Positions 9,917-21,167 of a DNA stretch of 62,000 nt are shown here, in pieces. The first letter of the stretch is position 1, and each line of letters opens with the position of its first letter. The translations under genes and the position numbers were made by a program. The notes below the pieces were generated by a model that saw only the letters and a program-made list of their open reading frames with translations, was not told where the DNA came from and did not search any database. Location: the NCBI GenBank assembly GCA_905221605.1, contig CAJNDS010002537.1:1-62000 (forward strand), written 5' to 3'. Source of the stretch: Symbiodinium natans (taxonomy: Eukaryota; Sar; Dinophyceae; Suessiales; Symbiodiniaceae).

Positions 9917-12415
9917 TTATCTGACATCCGTGACTGAAAAGTGCTGTACGCATCCATAGGCAGCACAGGTGAAGACCGCTGATAGAACGCCAACAACCAT
10001 GGCACCTACCAGCGACACTGACATGAGATAGTTAACCGCACCGCTACCTGCTGCCATAAGCAGGATCGTTATCAGGAAGATTAGCAGGCTCACAGAGAGG
10101 TCGGAGACCCGTGTTGCACCAGGGGAAGACCATCGGCTGCAGAGGCTCCACATGACCTTGACACAGAACATCGACCAGAAGAGTGTGACGCCAAGCCCTA
10201 AGCTGATGAACGCAGCGAGCACAGCATCAACCGGCGCGCCGGCAACGATCATGCTTACAACCACATCGATGGCCATGCAGAATGGGCTTACAGCGATGAG
10301 AAGTGCATAGCTCATGGGGAGGTCCAGGCCAGAGGCTGCAAGCAGCTCCCTCCTCAGCGGTCCACGGACGTACTCATTGAAGGCTTCCTCGCTCCCGTAC
10401 CAAGAGGCGATGGCCAAGGACACGAAGGCCCTGTCCGCCTCCAGGTGGCACTCGGCGTCCTTCACGTCGAAGTTCTCCAGGGACTCAGTGAGTTGCTTCT
10501 CCTCCCTCATGAACTTGCGGTTGGTGTGGGCGAGGATCAAGAAAGGCGCCATGGCAAGATTTGCAAGGACAATGATGCCATGGCCGGTTCGCACGGCGAT
10601 GTAAGCCCCGCAGCAAAGACCACTCGTCAGCATGAGAAGCAAAACCTGGCTCTCGACGAAAAGCGGTTTGAGGTTCAAAGGCCTGGACGGGTTTGCTTTG
10701 CGAAAGGCGGCGAGCTCGAAGACACACCAGAGGCCTCAGTAGTGCTCTCTTGTTTTTCTTCTTTCCATAACCGCCTACTGTAGCTGTTGAATAACATCGA
10801 AAAAAGGGAAGACACTCGTTACTTGTTGGAGGAAAATCCTAGGGGGATTCCTCAAGCGGACTCAAGCGTGTCAGGGTTTAGGGTTTAGGTTTAGCTTTCA
10901 GGACGAGTTTCTGGCGCAAGAAGAGCATAACTCATGGTAACATTCGCTGGAACCAGCCGACAGCCCAGAACACAAAATCCAAGCTGACAACGATAAACAT
11001 ACGTTACCATACCGCCCGACATCCCGTCAGAGTTCTTATGTACTGGCATAAGTACTTTAAATTCGCAACAGGCAATCCTAAACCCCAGGCCCTGAACCCC
11101 AAACCCCAAACCCTAAACCCTAAAATTGGCCTAACCCCTGAGCACTAGACGCTCAGGGTCACTTCGAAACACTACGAGACCAAGAATTCGGCGCATTCCG
11201 GAGCTTGGACCCTGAAACCCGCGCAGGCCTAGGGTTTAGGGTTTAGGGTTTAGGGTTTAGGGTTTAGGGTTTAGGGTTTAGGGTTTAGGGTTTAGGGTTT
11301 AGGGTTTAGGGTTTAGGGTTTAGGGTTTAGGGTTTAGGGTGTTAGATGGTTTTAGGGTTTAGGGTCACCCCAAGCTTGCGGGTTCTTTCTGTTTTGGAGT
11401 TTGTAAAGTTTAGGTCGCCTCCTAAAGATCCTGCGCGGAGGTCTGGGGTCCGTTCTTGGGTTCACTACTTTTCGGTTTAGGAGGGGGGCAGCACACAAAG
11501 CACGTAAACCCCAAAGCTGTATTCTTAAATCGTCTGGGCGCGGGTTAGGTATGGCGCCGACCACAGAACTCGCATCTCCTGCGAAATGCTAAGGAAGCCT
11601 CCCAGGCCGTAAACGCCTCGCTGCTTCATTGTCTTGTCTGTCTGATGAATGCTGACCACATCGAGGAAAGCTTTCGAGGAACAGCGAGTGCAGATGCAGT
11701 AGGGAGACATGAAGAGGGAGATGAGCGTTGTCAGCGTGCCGGTGAGGTAGGCCCAGGGGGTAAAAGGACAGGAAGCCTTGAAGCCAACGGCATTCACAGG
11801 CCATGTTAGCTCCACCATTGGCAGCATGCCCCTAGCACTGAGGAGAACCACCAAAGTCACGAAGACAAAGAGGTTTACCCCCACCGTTCGCCCGCCGTAC
11901 TGGAAGAGCAGCGACAGGACCTTCCTTCGACCTGGTGTTCTCCAGGTGTGTGAGAAGAACACGTCGAAGCTTCGGACAGGTTGCGCCTTGCTCCATAGAT
12001 TCGTCCGAGAGTCTTCTTCCAGTTCTAGGGGCGATGTCTTCCACAAATAGCCAAAGTCCCGGAGTGTGGAGGCCACGGGAATACCCCGTGCCAGAGCCTC
12101 TTCCACTTGAAAGGTAATTGCGCGCTGGACCATGGGCAAATCGCTGCTCATGGATGCGACGACCATCTCCAACTCAGAGCTTAAGGAGCTGTGTTTGCTC
12201 CGTCGTGAACTCCGTCGTGGTATGACAATCGGAAGGTCATGCTCGGACCCGAATGAGGGCCATACGGTGTGCTGGCTAAGATGGCTATTCTGGCTGGGGA
12301 AGCTCTCCAAGTCGTCTTTGTCTTCTTTCTCTTCACTATACCGCACAGCTCCGACAACTTCGGCGGGCACCTGGCCCTCCCGGTTCTCGCAGCAGGAGCT
12401 TGCGTTCACACCCAT
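9917..12415 (-). CDS. Polytopic membrane protein with split TIR-like motifs
   Basis: Two exons, 12415-11542 and 10734-9917, total 1692 nt (563 aa). The intron 10735-11541 has a GC donor and AG acceptor; joining gives YLTR|LWCVFELAAF in frame. The start MGVNASSCCEN has Gly2 and a Cys pair, a possible acylation site. DVFFSHTW (151-158), FLDVVSIHQTD (about 250-260), and YLTRLWCVFEL (289-299) follow the order of TIR-domain motifs (ISHSW, LD...Q.D, Y..S.WC..EL). Two hydrophobic segments (about 178-198 and 220-240) lie between the first two motifs, and at least four more follow in the C-terminal half. It probably sits in a membrane with the TIR-like parts cytosolic. Activity is unknown; I cannot show a catalytic glutamate. 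Confidence 0.75.
11155..11368. repeat. Telomere-repeat array inside a gene intron
   Basis: About 16 near-perfect TTTAGGG units on the plus strand (11229-11340), then a short second block. AGGGTCAC occurs on both sides (11155-11162 and 11361-11368), but since it overlaps the repeat motif it may be chance. A CCCTAAA block lies at 11098-11124 in the opposite orientation. All are inside the 807-nt intron of the membrane-protein gene 9917-12415. Confidence 0.85.
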
Positions 12416-12699
12416 GGCGCAGCGATTGGCACACCGTGCTTCTTCCGTAGGCCGTAGACAAAAGCTTGGGTTCCTATAACGCTTAAAGACCCTCTGTAGG
12501 GTGGCTCTACATCAACAAATGTGTCCTGACAGTTTGGGAACACGTGTTGCCACTTGTTTCTGGCCCGATGTCGTAGCTCCTTGGGTGCTCGGTGCGACAT
12601 CACAGGCATGACAAGCTATTGATGTGACCTCCGACAGTCCGACAGTCAGGACTAGTCACTATGTCAAGGGTAGCTCCTAGCGAAAAGTACTGCCAATGA
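12416..12699. other. Upstream of the membrane-protein gene, nothing recognised
   Basis: Likely 5' flank of the gene starting at 12415. No TATA-like or spliced-leader acceptor could be assigned with confidence. Confidence 0.3.
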
Positions 12700-13090
12700 C
12701 CATTTTCATTGAATTCCCATTCCATCTGGTTCTAGCACAGCCCAAGACCCACTCCATTTGCTTCTAGCAGCGCCCGTGACCCTTTCAGTGCTTGTAGCAT
12801 CGCCCAGTTTGGCGATTCCAGTTGCTTATAGCACCGCCAAAGACCCCTTCCATTTGCTTAAGCACCGCCCATGACCCTTTGCATGTGCTTGCAGCACCGC
12901 CCAATCCCCATTCCATTTGCTTTAGTACGCCCATTCCTTTTGCTTCTAGCACCGCCCAAGACCCACACCATTTGCTTATAGCACCACCCATGACCTTGTA
13001 GCACCGCCCATGACCCGCCCAATTCCCATTCCATTTGCTTCTAGCACCGCCCACGACCCTTTCGATTTGCTTATCGTAGCACGGCCCAAT
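12700..13090. repeat. Degenerate minisatellite, ~30-bp unit
   Basis: About a dozen imperfect copies of a unit containing CCATTTGCTTCTAGCACCGC followed by CCANGACCC. Unit length varies (about 27-36 bp) by small deletions. No coding frame is maintained. Confidence 0.8.
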
Positions 13091-14642
13091 TCAAATTTTG
13101 TCACAAAGGTTCACATTCCACCCCCTACCCCCTACCCACCCCTTCCCACCGCCTGCCAACCCGTACTGCCACGATGCCTTGCCGCCAGCCCAAAACTTTC
13201 CAGAAGCCCCCAAAACCCCCTCTACCCCGACTCCCTACCCGTTATTTTGGTGAGCACGCGCTTCCCCCCTACCCCCGCCTAGAAAACCCCTACTACTGCG
13301 TGGTGCCCGATCTCCTGCCCAGAAGCGTGTGTCAAAACCCTAATCCCTAAACCCTAAACCCTAAACCCCTAAACAACCCCTAAACCCCTAAACCTCTAAA
13401 CCCCTAAACCCTTAAACCCTAAACCCTAAAGAGCAGCGCCCATCCGCAACCACCACCCATTCACCCCTAAACCCTGCTCGCCTCTAAAGAAAGCTCGAGG
13501 CTCCCCCGCCGTCCCCGCCGTCGCCCCCCCGCCAAAGACTGTTTAGGGGCTCTTGGGATAGTTTAGGGTTTAGGGTTTAGGGTTTAGGGTTTAGGGTTTA
13601 GGGAATAATGAATCAGTTCAGTGTACTGAAATGCAAGAATTCGCCCCGGAATCCCGGCACGCGAGGCGGCTACAATGTAGCGGCTACAAGTAGGCGCACA
13701 GCACCCCCATGCCCAACAGTGTCCAACAGTTGATGCTTGCAGCGACCCAAGTCCAAGGCCGCTGTCTGTTAAACCCTAAACCCTAAACCCTAAACCCTAA
13801 ACCCTATTTTGATCCAGCTTGTGAATGCTGCGGCAAAGGCCCTCCGGGCCACAGTCGTGGTGCAAAAACCTGAGTGGAGCTTCGCTCCTGGGGTGATGCG
13901 AGGGCACTGTGCGAACTGCTAGCTTCAGACTGCGTAGTTCCAAGTACACCTAAGTATGAATACACTCTTTCTCTTGTGCCAACCTGCTCATAGCTACACA
14001 CAAGTACACAGTACACACCACCCGCAAATTGGAGGCCTTCACTATGCCTTAGACGTAGCGGAAGTTTTACTCCCGCCTAGGTCACATTGTCGAAAAGAGA
14101 GACCGAGTGGGCTCAGACAGCCCTCTCCACTGTGAGGGCATCAGATCTCACATCGCACCCGAACGCCCTACCTCAATGAAACTACAAGACCAAGCTGCCA
14201 CCCCAAACGAGCTGCAGCAAACTGAACTCGTTTCCCTTCGGCTCATAATCGAGGTCCTGCTTAACAGCTCACACAAAACACGGATGAGGGAAGAGCCCCT
14301 TTTAGATGCAGCCTTCGTAAATGGGCGATGTGTTGATGCCCGAAATAGAACTGGGACACTGCGACGCACTTCTTGCTTGCCCTCTGTCCTCTGTGGGTAC
14401 AGCGTGAGTTCTTCGAGTAAGTTTAGCATAATCCGCCCTGAAACGTGGGTCACATGCCCCTTGGGAAGCTAAGCCAGTAGAACAGCCAACTCAGCACGGG
14501 AGCTCTCAGCGAGACCCCCATGGATGCAGCCGGCCGGACCTGACTCGGCTGGGTGCCGAGGGTTTTGGAGTTGGCTTTGGAATCAAGCACCCCTAAACCC
14601 TAACCCTAAGCCCTAAACCCTAACCCGAAACCCTAAACAACC
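13091..14642. other. C-rich and telomere-repeat spacer
   Basis: CCCCTACCC-rich DNA (13115-13300), CCCTAAA-type block with CCCCTAAA variants (13336-13430), TTTAGGG array (13560-13606), CCCTAAA array (13769-13806) and a degenerate block at 14592-14650. Frames at 14107-14472 (plus) and 14453-14148 (minus) overlap and match nothing. The NIDO gene upstream may have additional 3' exons here that I could not identify. Confidence 0.4.
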
Positions 14643-17600
14643 CTAAACCCCGGGCCCTGCTGGGCTCCGGACTTGAAAGGAAGTCGTGGAGGGCGATCGG
14701 GTCCTGGTACCTGTTTGGCTGGCAGTGGTCGAGGCTTCGGTGGTCATCGTGATGGTCTCCGAAGTCCTCGTCAGGCTTGTGGAAGTGCTAGTGCTGCTGC
14801 TGGTACTGACGCTGCTGCTGCTGCTGCGGCTGCTGCTGCTGCTTGTGCGAGTACTACTGCTGGTCGTAGTTGCGGACGTCACGGTCGTAGTCGTCCTGGT
14901 TGTCGTATTTTCGAAGGTGGTCCTCAACCTCTGCACGACCTCAACAACATGCTGAAACTCAGCTTGCTGCTCTACTGTGGCAGCTGCAATCTGGGTGCTG
15001 CCTGTGACTCGAAGGTCGAAAAGGCATTCCAAATTCTCTCCACAAATCTCCTTCTCACTGGGGCTCGCTGCATTTGACTCAGCAAACTCGTCCATGAACA
15101 ATGGCGTGAAGCCTGGATTTCTAAGGCTCTCGAAAGTCCGCGTTCCCTTGTAGGTGAACAGAGTTTCGTCCGCAGTCAACATCCATGACAAGCCAAAGTC
15201 AAAGTGCAGCTGCCTCTGTGATGCATTTGTAGGCAGCAAAGTCCCATTCCTCATTTGCAACTGAGCTTCCGTGCATGGATTAGTGGCAGACTGCATGCCA
15301 TGAGCAGAATACTCCGGACAAGCAGCCTGGCAGAAAAGTCGTTGTCCTGGAAGCCATCGTAGATTCCCGCCAGCCCCGATGTGGAATTCCAAAGCCCTGC
15401 AAAGGCTCGCGCCAAGAGGCTAAGGGATCCATCTGCCGCAGTCAGGTCTAACTGGAGGAGCCCAAGAACACGGATGGTCGCCCTGAGATCGGAAGGGCAT
15501 CATGACTTTATCTCCATGCTGAGTTGAGCTTTCTGCAAGGAAGGCTACTCTGAAGGCAGCACTGCATGTACATCGCGCTAATTGCAATGCGCAGTTCATA
15601 GGAACCGGCCTCGGAGGACTGCCCACTGGCAACTCGACTGAGATGCCGCCTTACTGGTCTATACTCCCCTATAAATATCTTCTTGGGTTTTGTTCTGAAC
15701 AAAGATGAAAAATGATTCCCAAGGGGGATATACTGGTGGGGGCACTTCTTTGGTGAAAAGCAAAGCTTTGAGCTTAGGGCTTTTCTAACTTCGACTGCAG
15801 CTGGTCAGGGTTTAGGGTTTAGGGTTTAGGGTTTAGAGTTTAGGGTTTAGGGTTTAGGGTTCTAGGGGGGTTCAGGGGGTTCAGGTTTAGGGTTCAGGGT
15901 TCCCCCCCCCCCCCGCCCCGCCCGCCCCCCATAGATTGCCAAGCTTCCCTCGAAGTCCTGAGAGTCTAAGATCTCATCGAAGAACTGTGCCTCGCCATCT
16001 ACAAGCACCTGCAAGGTCTCCCGCTGAGCTCCTCGGAAACCCACCTGAATGGCTTTGCTGGACAGGGTTTAGGGTTTAGGGTTTAGGGTTTAGGGTTTAG
16101 GGTTTAGGGTTTAGGGTTTAGGGTTTAGGGTTTAGGGTTTAGGGTTTAGGGTTTAGGGTTTAGGGTTTAGGGTTTAGGGTTTAGGGTTTATCGGACACCC
16201 ACCTGAATGGCTTTGCTGGACGGCGTCTTTAGAACCACCGAGGTGAGGATGGTGGCCGAATCCGAGTCTTGAGGCTTCTCCATGCGCACTTGCACCAGCA
16301 GTCGTCCGTTTTCCTGAGTTGCCCCCCCACAAGAGCAGATTTGCACTGATCACTATATTATCACTACATGATTCTAAAGGTCAGTTTGTGGTTCATCGTG
16401 GAGAAAGTCTGAAGCGCTTTCGGCAGCATGGCTGCTTACCGAGCGTCCATATGCAGGAACCAGAACTCACCCAAGCCATTGAAGCTGTAAAGCAGACCTT
16501 AATCCCTGTTCCCCTAGGACGAAAAAAGGATCCTTTTTGTTCATATATAAGAAAGCCCATAACCCAAAAAGTAAAAAGGATCCCTAACACTGATCTAGAT
16601 ACCGTCGAAGGAGGCCAGGTGTGGATCACCACGGGCTGCAGCCAGTCGCGGCAGATCTGCACAGCAGGGATCGCCAGGTTGATAGGTTGGCCGATGTCTG
16701 CGATAGATGTCCGTGTCTCCGGTAGCCAAAAGGATACCATAGGGGAGACCATCTGCTACCATATGCTTCACATTTTCCCAGCCCCACAGAGACCCTCCGC
16801 CCCAATAGCGATCACGAGTTCCGGCTCCAGCCGGGTCAGTGTTGATAGTCCCATCACTGAGGTAGCACACCTGTTCCCCCTCTCCACGATCATTGGGCTG
16901 TCGAGTTCTGTAGCAAATCTCACTGCCAGGATGGTAGCGACAATCTTCCGCAGACCGGCAGCTGTTGTCTACCACCCAGTCTGGGTGATCCTCAGCGAGA
17001 TCTCGTGTGCAAGGAATGCATGGGAACTCTCCCCAGTCATCGTGTCGCAGCCAGTTGTCCCAAGTGCTCCTCCAAACGTCCGACACCTGTCCTGGAAGGG
17101 CCAGGACAGTCGGTATCGTGTGAAAGGGAAATCTGACCACGTTGTCAACAACCCTGTCTGGGTTCCACCGCGCCATGGCCGCCATGGCTCGATACGCTGT
17201 GGCCTTCGTGATGCGCACGGCAGTGGTCACAAGCGCTCCAGCCAGAAATGGGAGCATCAGCCGCCGCTCCAGACCTAGACCCATCGCCGGCAAAAGAAGG
17301 AGTCGAAAGGCTAGAGTGCGGGTGCCATTCGCCTCCATTGCATTCGACATTGCAGCGCTAAGGTTGCTTGTGCTAATCTGCAAGGCTCCGGTGTCAGGAA
17401 TGCCTCTGGCCAACAAGTAGAATGCTTCAATCTCTGCATTGTCGAAGTAGCTGATGGCCAGCAAGTCCATGGCAGCTGTGCCATCAGAACTCGGCCCCCA
17501 CGTGATGTTCATGAAGTCATCTTTCGAAGCAATGACCTGGAAACTTCCCGCGGGGTCATCCCCAATGGTCATCTGTGCTGTGGGTTGAATTTGTGGCAGG

Positions 17601-18859
17601 TAGTAGAACGTCGTATTCATGCTAATGGCGTCACCATCCAATGACAACCCCAACTTTGCCCGGCCGAATGTCCCAACCGGTGGGGCTATGCAGCGAACAG
17701 TTGTGGGGCTTGTGACTGCTGCCGGCACGGCCTCCCGGTAGTCGCCGATGATGAAGACACATCTTGCATCGAGCATGGTCACGTTGAAGCAATCGTCGAT
17801 CGTCTGCAAGGAAAGCTCGGAGCCACCGGCGGGTGAATCGTACAAGGGTGATACTCCGAGAGCCCCATTGCACGTGCTGTTGGCCTCGCTGCTTCCAAAA
17901 GCGGAACCATCAACCCGGTAGACGAAGAGGCCAGGAGAGCCAACGTTTGAAAGCGATGACCTAGGTAGGCCTTTGAAACCCTCTGAAAAAATATTCCTAA
18001 AATAGGGCCCTCTCTTAAACCCAAATAGGGGGAAATAGAAGATATCCCAAGGGCCTATACCTAGTGACACATTCACTACCGCGGGCGTCTGAGACTCTGG
18101 AACCGCGAAGAATCGCTGGCCGTCTCCAGCATCAAACCCCACTTGAGCCGGGACGCCGCCCAAGCCTAAGTGGTTACCACCGCTTGCTGTCCCTGTCGTC
18201 CACATGATGTCACCATATAAGAAGAGTGCCAAAGTCTGCTGGCCATCTGTCACAAGGACGCACTGGAAGGTATTTCGGATACTGCTGTCAACACCGAATG
18301 CGGCCACATCAAACCAGGTAGCAACAAAGGCAACTTCAATGGCGAATCCTCGAAACATTGGTGCCTCGCGCCCATTCCATTCCTACACCCACTAAACTGA
18401 CTGAGCACGGGCAAAATGGGACAATTCAATGAGCCAAGTTGCGTGCACATCAACTATGCGTTGTGCTGCTGTCACGACATCGGGATCCACGGTCTCGCGA
18501 TAGAAGATGTCCCCGTGCCGGGTGATGTCAATATCTGCCCAGAATGGGGACACCACAGGCACCCCGCCATCGAGAGGAAATGAGGAAGGCGTGAACCACG
18601 TGATCTCCCGCGTGAAAGAGATGATCCCATTGGTGTTCACCCAAAGCTCGGAAAAACGATTCCCGAAGAAAGGAAGGTCGATAAGCAGGGAGACCGCAGT
18701 AGAGCTACCGTCGTCCATCCGCGCCATGCGTACATCGCCTGTTTCCGTTCCGTAAGGCAACAAGTCTATGCCGCTTGCAGCGATGGCCATCGAAGATGTC
18801 AGCAGCCACATCAAGGCAAGCATCACACAGTTGGTCTGAGACACTCCGCTTTGCAACAT
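14643..18859 (-). CDS. Secreted/surface NIDO-AMOP-vWD protein
   Basis: Order along the protein: a signal peptide from 18859 (MLQSGVSQTN then LALMWLL); NIDO domain (LLPYGTETGD, WVNTNGIISF, SPFWADIDITRHGD, NTFQCVLVTDGQ, SNVGSPGLFVYRVDG); a middle IPT-like stretch; an AMOP-like Cys-rich part (CIPCTRDLAEDHPDW ... CCADLPRL); and a vWD start, GDPHLASFDG. This order is that of mucin-4/SUSD2-type extracellular proteins. Supported introns: 18365-18442 (GC-AG), 17961-18068 (GT-AG), 16498-16602 (GT-AG; joins SFDG to LLYSFNGLGEFW), probably 16314-16444, and 16045-16202 (telomere array). Exons between 15930 and 15420 are uncertain. The last clear exon (15392-14643) has Cys-rich text and a Thr/Ser-rich tail, and a GT near its end suggests a further 3' exon. 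Likely role: extracellular adhesion or matrix; inferred from domains only. Confidence 0.75.
15652..15745 (-). mobile_element. Probable introner, ATCCCCCTTGGG family
   Basis: Sense strand GTATATCCCCCTTGGG ... AGGGGAGTATAG, flanked by ACCA direct repeats (CACCA before, ACCAGT after). Related to the introns at 26843-26953 and 46809-46921. The exact splice here is unclear because neither flank is a firmly assigned exon. Confidence 0.55.
15806..15915. repeat. Telomere-repeat block with degenerate edge and C run
   Basis: TTTAGGG units (15810-15862) decaying into GGTTCAGGG variants and ending in a C run at 15902-15914. It lies in a probable intron of the NIDO gene, downstream of the exon that ends near 15930. 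Confidence 0.7.
16033..16221 (-). repeat. Telomere-repeat intron made by a 31-bp exon duplication
   Basis: About 18 telomere units (16064-16190; CCCTAAA on the sense strand) lie between two 31-bp copies, 16033-16063 and 16191-16221, that differ at one base. The copies are coding sequence for SSKAIQVG. Each contains CAG|GTGGGT. Splicing from the GT of the upstream copy (16202) to the AG of the downstream copy (16045) removes 158 nt and leaves one intact copy of the exon sequence, reading IQ|VGFRGAQRETLQVLVDG. See findings. Confidence 0.85.
16498..16602 (-). mobile_element. Short GT-AG intron in the NIDO gene (105 nt)
   Basis: GACG|GTATCTAG...GATTAAG|GTCTGC. Removal fuses FDG to LLYSFNGLGEF, the usual start of a vWD domain. 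The GGTAT/GGTCT similarity at the junctions may be a diverged target duplication. The interior has an inverted pair, AAAGGATCC and GGATCCTTTT. Confidence 0.7.
17961..18068 (-). mobile_element. Introner with inverted ends, GT-AG (108 nt)
   Basis: GTCA + CTAGGTATAGGCC ... GGCCTACCTAG + GTCA. The termini are inverted repeats and GTCA is duplicated. Splicing GT|GTCACTAGG to CCTAG|GTCA restores NVSSLSNVGSPG of the NIDO domain. Since 108 is divisible by 3 and no stop is present, the unspliced frame stays open, which disguises the intron as coding sequence. Confidence 0.8.
18365..18442 (-). mobile_element. Short GC-AG intron in the NIDO domain (78 nt)
   Basis: CAC|GCAACTTGG...GCGCGAG|GCACCA with GCA at both junctions. 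Joins RIVDVH to APMFRGFAIEVAFVATW in phase 0. No clear inverted termini. Confidence 0.65.
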
Positions 18860-18901
18860 GTGTGAGCAGCAGCTGCGGCAACAGTTGCCAGACACAGACA
18901 T

Positions 18902-20426
18902 GCAAAGGTCCTTGGGCCCGGGCCTGCCCCTCTATGTTTCAGGAACTTCTTTGTGGGCCTTGCTAAATACACCATGCCAAAACAAGAGCACAGGCCCCTC
19001 CAGTGTACGCCTCCCACAAACAAACAAACAAAAAAACGCGCATCAGCGCCGGATATGATTTCGGGAATATTTCCATTCGTAAGAATCTCGAAACAGTGTA
19101 TAGACTTCATTCTTTAAAGAATTGCCCGAATGCAAAGAACGATCCAAGGAGTCCAAAGTATTCAGCTCAGGGCGGCTTTTCCGATCCTGTCGACAGTCTA
19201 TCCTGTATGTGGGTAAGTCTTTAAAGTAAGGTCCCTTTTGGCGGGGGTCCTAGCAAAAGCGTGACCTTATTAAACCCTAAACCCTTAACCCCAAGAACTG
19301 CCCAGTTGACCAAGGGTGCGATTCAATGAGCATTGGTGGAAGTGGCGCGGCTCAGCTGAGCTGGCCATGGAAAGCTGTGGTTTAGGGTTTGGGGTTTCGG
19401 GGTTTAGGGTTTAGGGTTACCCGGCATTTGTGGAAATCTCAGCCAGGTATTGTAGGCAAGGATAACAGTCGAGACACCTGAACGTCTGTGCGACGGCCGG
19501 GTCGACGCTATGCTTTCTGGCGACATGACACCCAAAACTGAAAGACAGTCCTACTCCCCGAATTCGCCTCGGCTTCCTGCCGACCCCTCCTGGGACCCCT
19601 CGCCAGCTGCATGCCCCGCCTTCACCACCTAATCTTGCTGTACCCTTTGCTGCCGGCCCCTTCCCTTCAAATGAAATGCTTTGAGGGTTCCAATGCATGC
19701 CCAAACCCCCGCTCCCCGCCGCTCTCCCTGCTGGAACCTTTCTGGGACCCAGACCCTTTCAACCCTGCCTGGGACCTACCCTTCCCTCCCCCCTCCCCTT
19801 TTTTTCGAGGCCCTCTTTCCTCCTTTCCTGTGGGCCGGCCCGGCTGCCGAGGCGGCGCGCGCAGGCGTTTACAATTCTAGCACGAAGCCGTTGTAACACC
19901 CCCGCCGCCCGACCCAAGCAAAAAGAAAGCCCCACGCGGTGCACCCATGCCTAAACGACTCGTCTGCTTTGGCCGTGGTCGGCTGATTGGTTTAGGGTTT
20001 GGGGTGGAAGATGAAGATGGTTTAGGGTTTCGAATTGCATGTTTCGGATACTTGCGTGAGTAGCGAGTGTATCTGACTCGCCTAAAACCCCGAGGGCAAG
20101 GGACAACCATCTAAGACTATAGGGTTTAGGGCCAGTTAAGCGCCCAAGTCCGCAACGGCTCAGAACGACTCTCTTCTACTCACAGAAATTGCGCGGACCC
20201 CACGAAAAATATTTCCAACCATTTTCTTAAGTTGGAGCATGCGGAGGAGTGCGACGACTGCGACGATGGAAAGACCGTCTCCAACGACGACATCGCCGAA
20301 CCGCAAGCATCCGCAAACCGTTGCTGGGCGGCGCACCCCTGGAGAAGGATCCCGAAAGCTCGGGGCATCACATCCGAGGCCGCTGCGATTCGCGGCGGTA
20401 CTGTCTGCTCACAGTGCTCACAGTGC
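18902..20426. other. Spacer with telomere-type blocks
   Basis: 5' flank of the NIDO gene, then CCCTAAA remnants (19273-19290), TTTAGGG/TTTGGGG units (19380-19418, 19990-20030, 20121-20128) and C-rich DNA (19600-19810). No gene recognised on either strand. Confidence 0.4.
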
Positions 20427-21167
20427 TCACTGAATGAGCATCTCATTGACCCTGACGACTTGTGGCTGGGAAAGCGCATAGGCGACGGCGTCGGCAATGC
20501 TAGCAGGCGGAATCATGGCTTTGGTGGTGCCGACGAGCGGATGGAACATGCGGTCGCCTTCCGCGTCCACGACAAGATTGCGTCCGGGGGTGTCGACGTC
20601 GCCAGGCTGCACGGTCAGCACCCGGATGCCGCTGCCCTCAAGCTCCATGCGCAGGCCCGTGGCGTAGGCCTGCTTCCAGAACTTGCAAGCCGAGTACACC
20701 GTCAGGCCCTTCCACACCTCGCGGGCATTCTCGGAAGTGATCAGCATGATCTGGCCTGCCTTCTTGGCCAGCATCCCTGGTAAGGTCACCTCCACCGAGT
20801 TCAACGTCCCATTGCAATGCACAGCAACAAGATCCGCATGGTGGTCGTGAACTGCCCGGACATCGGCAGTTGCCCTCACGTAGGACCACATGCCAGCACA
20901 ATGCACCAACACGTCAGCGGCCCCCAGCTTGGCATTCACCTCCTTGGAGGCAGCTTCCATGGCGGCCCGGTCCGTCACATCAGCAACCAGCACGAGAGGC
21001 TGTTCTCCTCGGGCTTCCTCGATTCTCTTCGCGACTTCCTGGAGCTTGCTCTCCGAACGAGCCAAGAGCGCCAGCCGGTAGGTCTCCCCGAGCTTCTGCG
21101 CAATGGCCGCCCCCATGCCGCTGGACGCACCCGTCACCAATGCCACTTGCTTGCCCGCCCAAGCCAT
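20427..21167 (-). CDS. Short-chain dehydrogenase/reductase (SDR), single exon
   Basis: From the ATG at 21167 (MAWAGKQVALVTG) the protein is 246 aa, the usual length of a classical SDR. Seen: cofactor loop TGASSGMG near residue 10, DVTD, HCAGM (in place of NNAG), LITSEN with the catalytic Ser region, YSACK with the Tyr-Lys pair, and QPGDVDTPGRN after it. It should be a cytosolic NAD(P)(H)-dependent oxidoreductase; ALLARSESK after the first strand (Arg rather than Asp) hints at NADP(H). Substrate cannot be told. Upstream codons to 21362 are in frame but encode a Gly run and low-complexity text, so the later ATG is preferred. Notable for lacking any intron, unlike its neighbours. Confidence 0.85.
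   Translation of the reverse strand: MAWAGKQVALVTGASSGMGAAIAQKLGETYRLALLARSESKLQEVAKRIEEARGEQPLVLVADVTDRAAMEAASKEVNAKLGAADVLVHCAGMWSYVRATADVRAVHDHHADLVAVHCNGTLNSVEVTLPGMLAKKAGQIMLITSENAREVWKGLTVYSACKFWKQAYATGLRMELEGSGIRVLTVQPGDVDTPGRNLVVDAEGDRMFHPLVGTTKAMIPPASIADAVAYALSQPQVVRVNEMLIQ

Noticed and set aside
11229-11340. A true chromosome end
   Set aside because: Array is interstitial, short and flanked by gene exons on both sides; arrays occur in both orientations throughout the window.
12700-13090. CRISPR-like array
   Set aside because: Units are contiguous and degenerate, without distinct unique spacers, in a eukaryotic nuclear context.
16319-17278. Plus-strand open frame of 319 codons
   Set aside because: Lies antisense to the NIDO/AMOP exons, whose domain motifs are clear on the minus strand.
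18392-18440. NIDO gene ending at the TAG-containing frame RAQSV
   Set aside because: This is read-through into a 78-nt GC-AG intron; the domain continues in the next exon.
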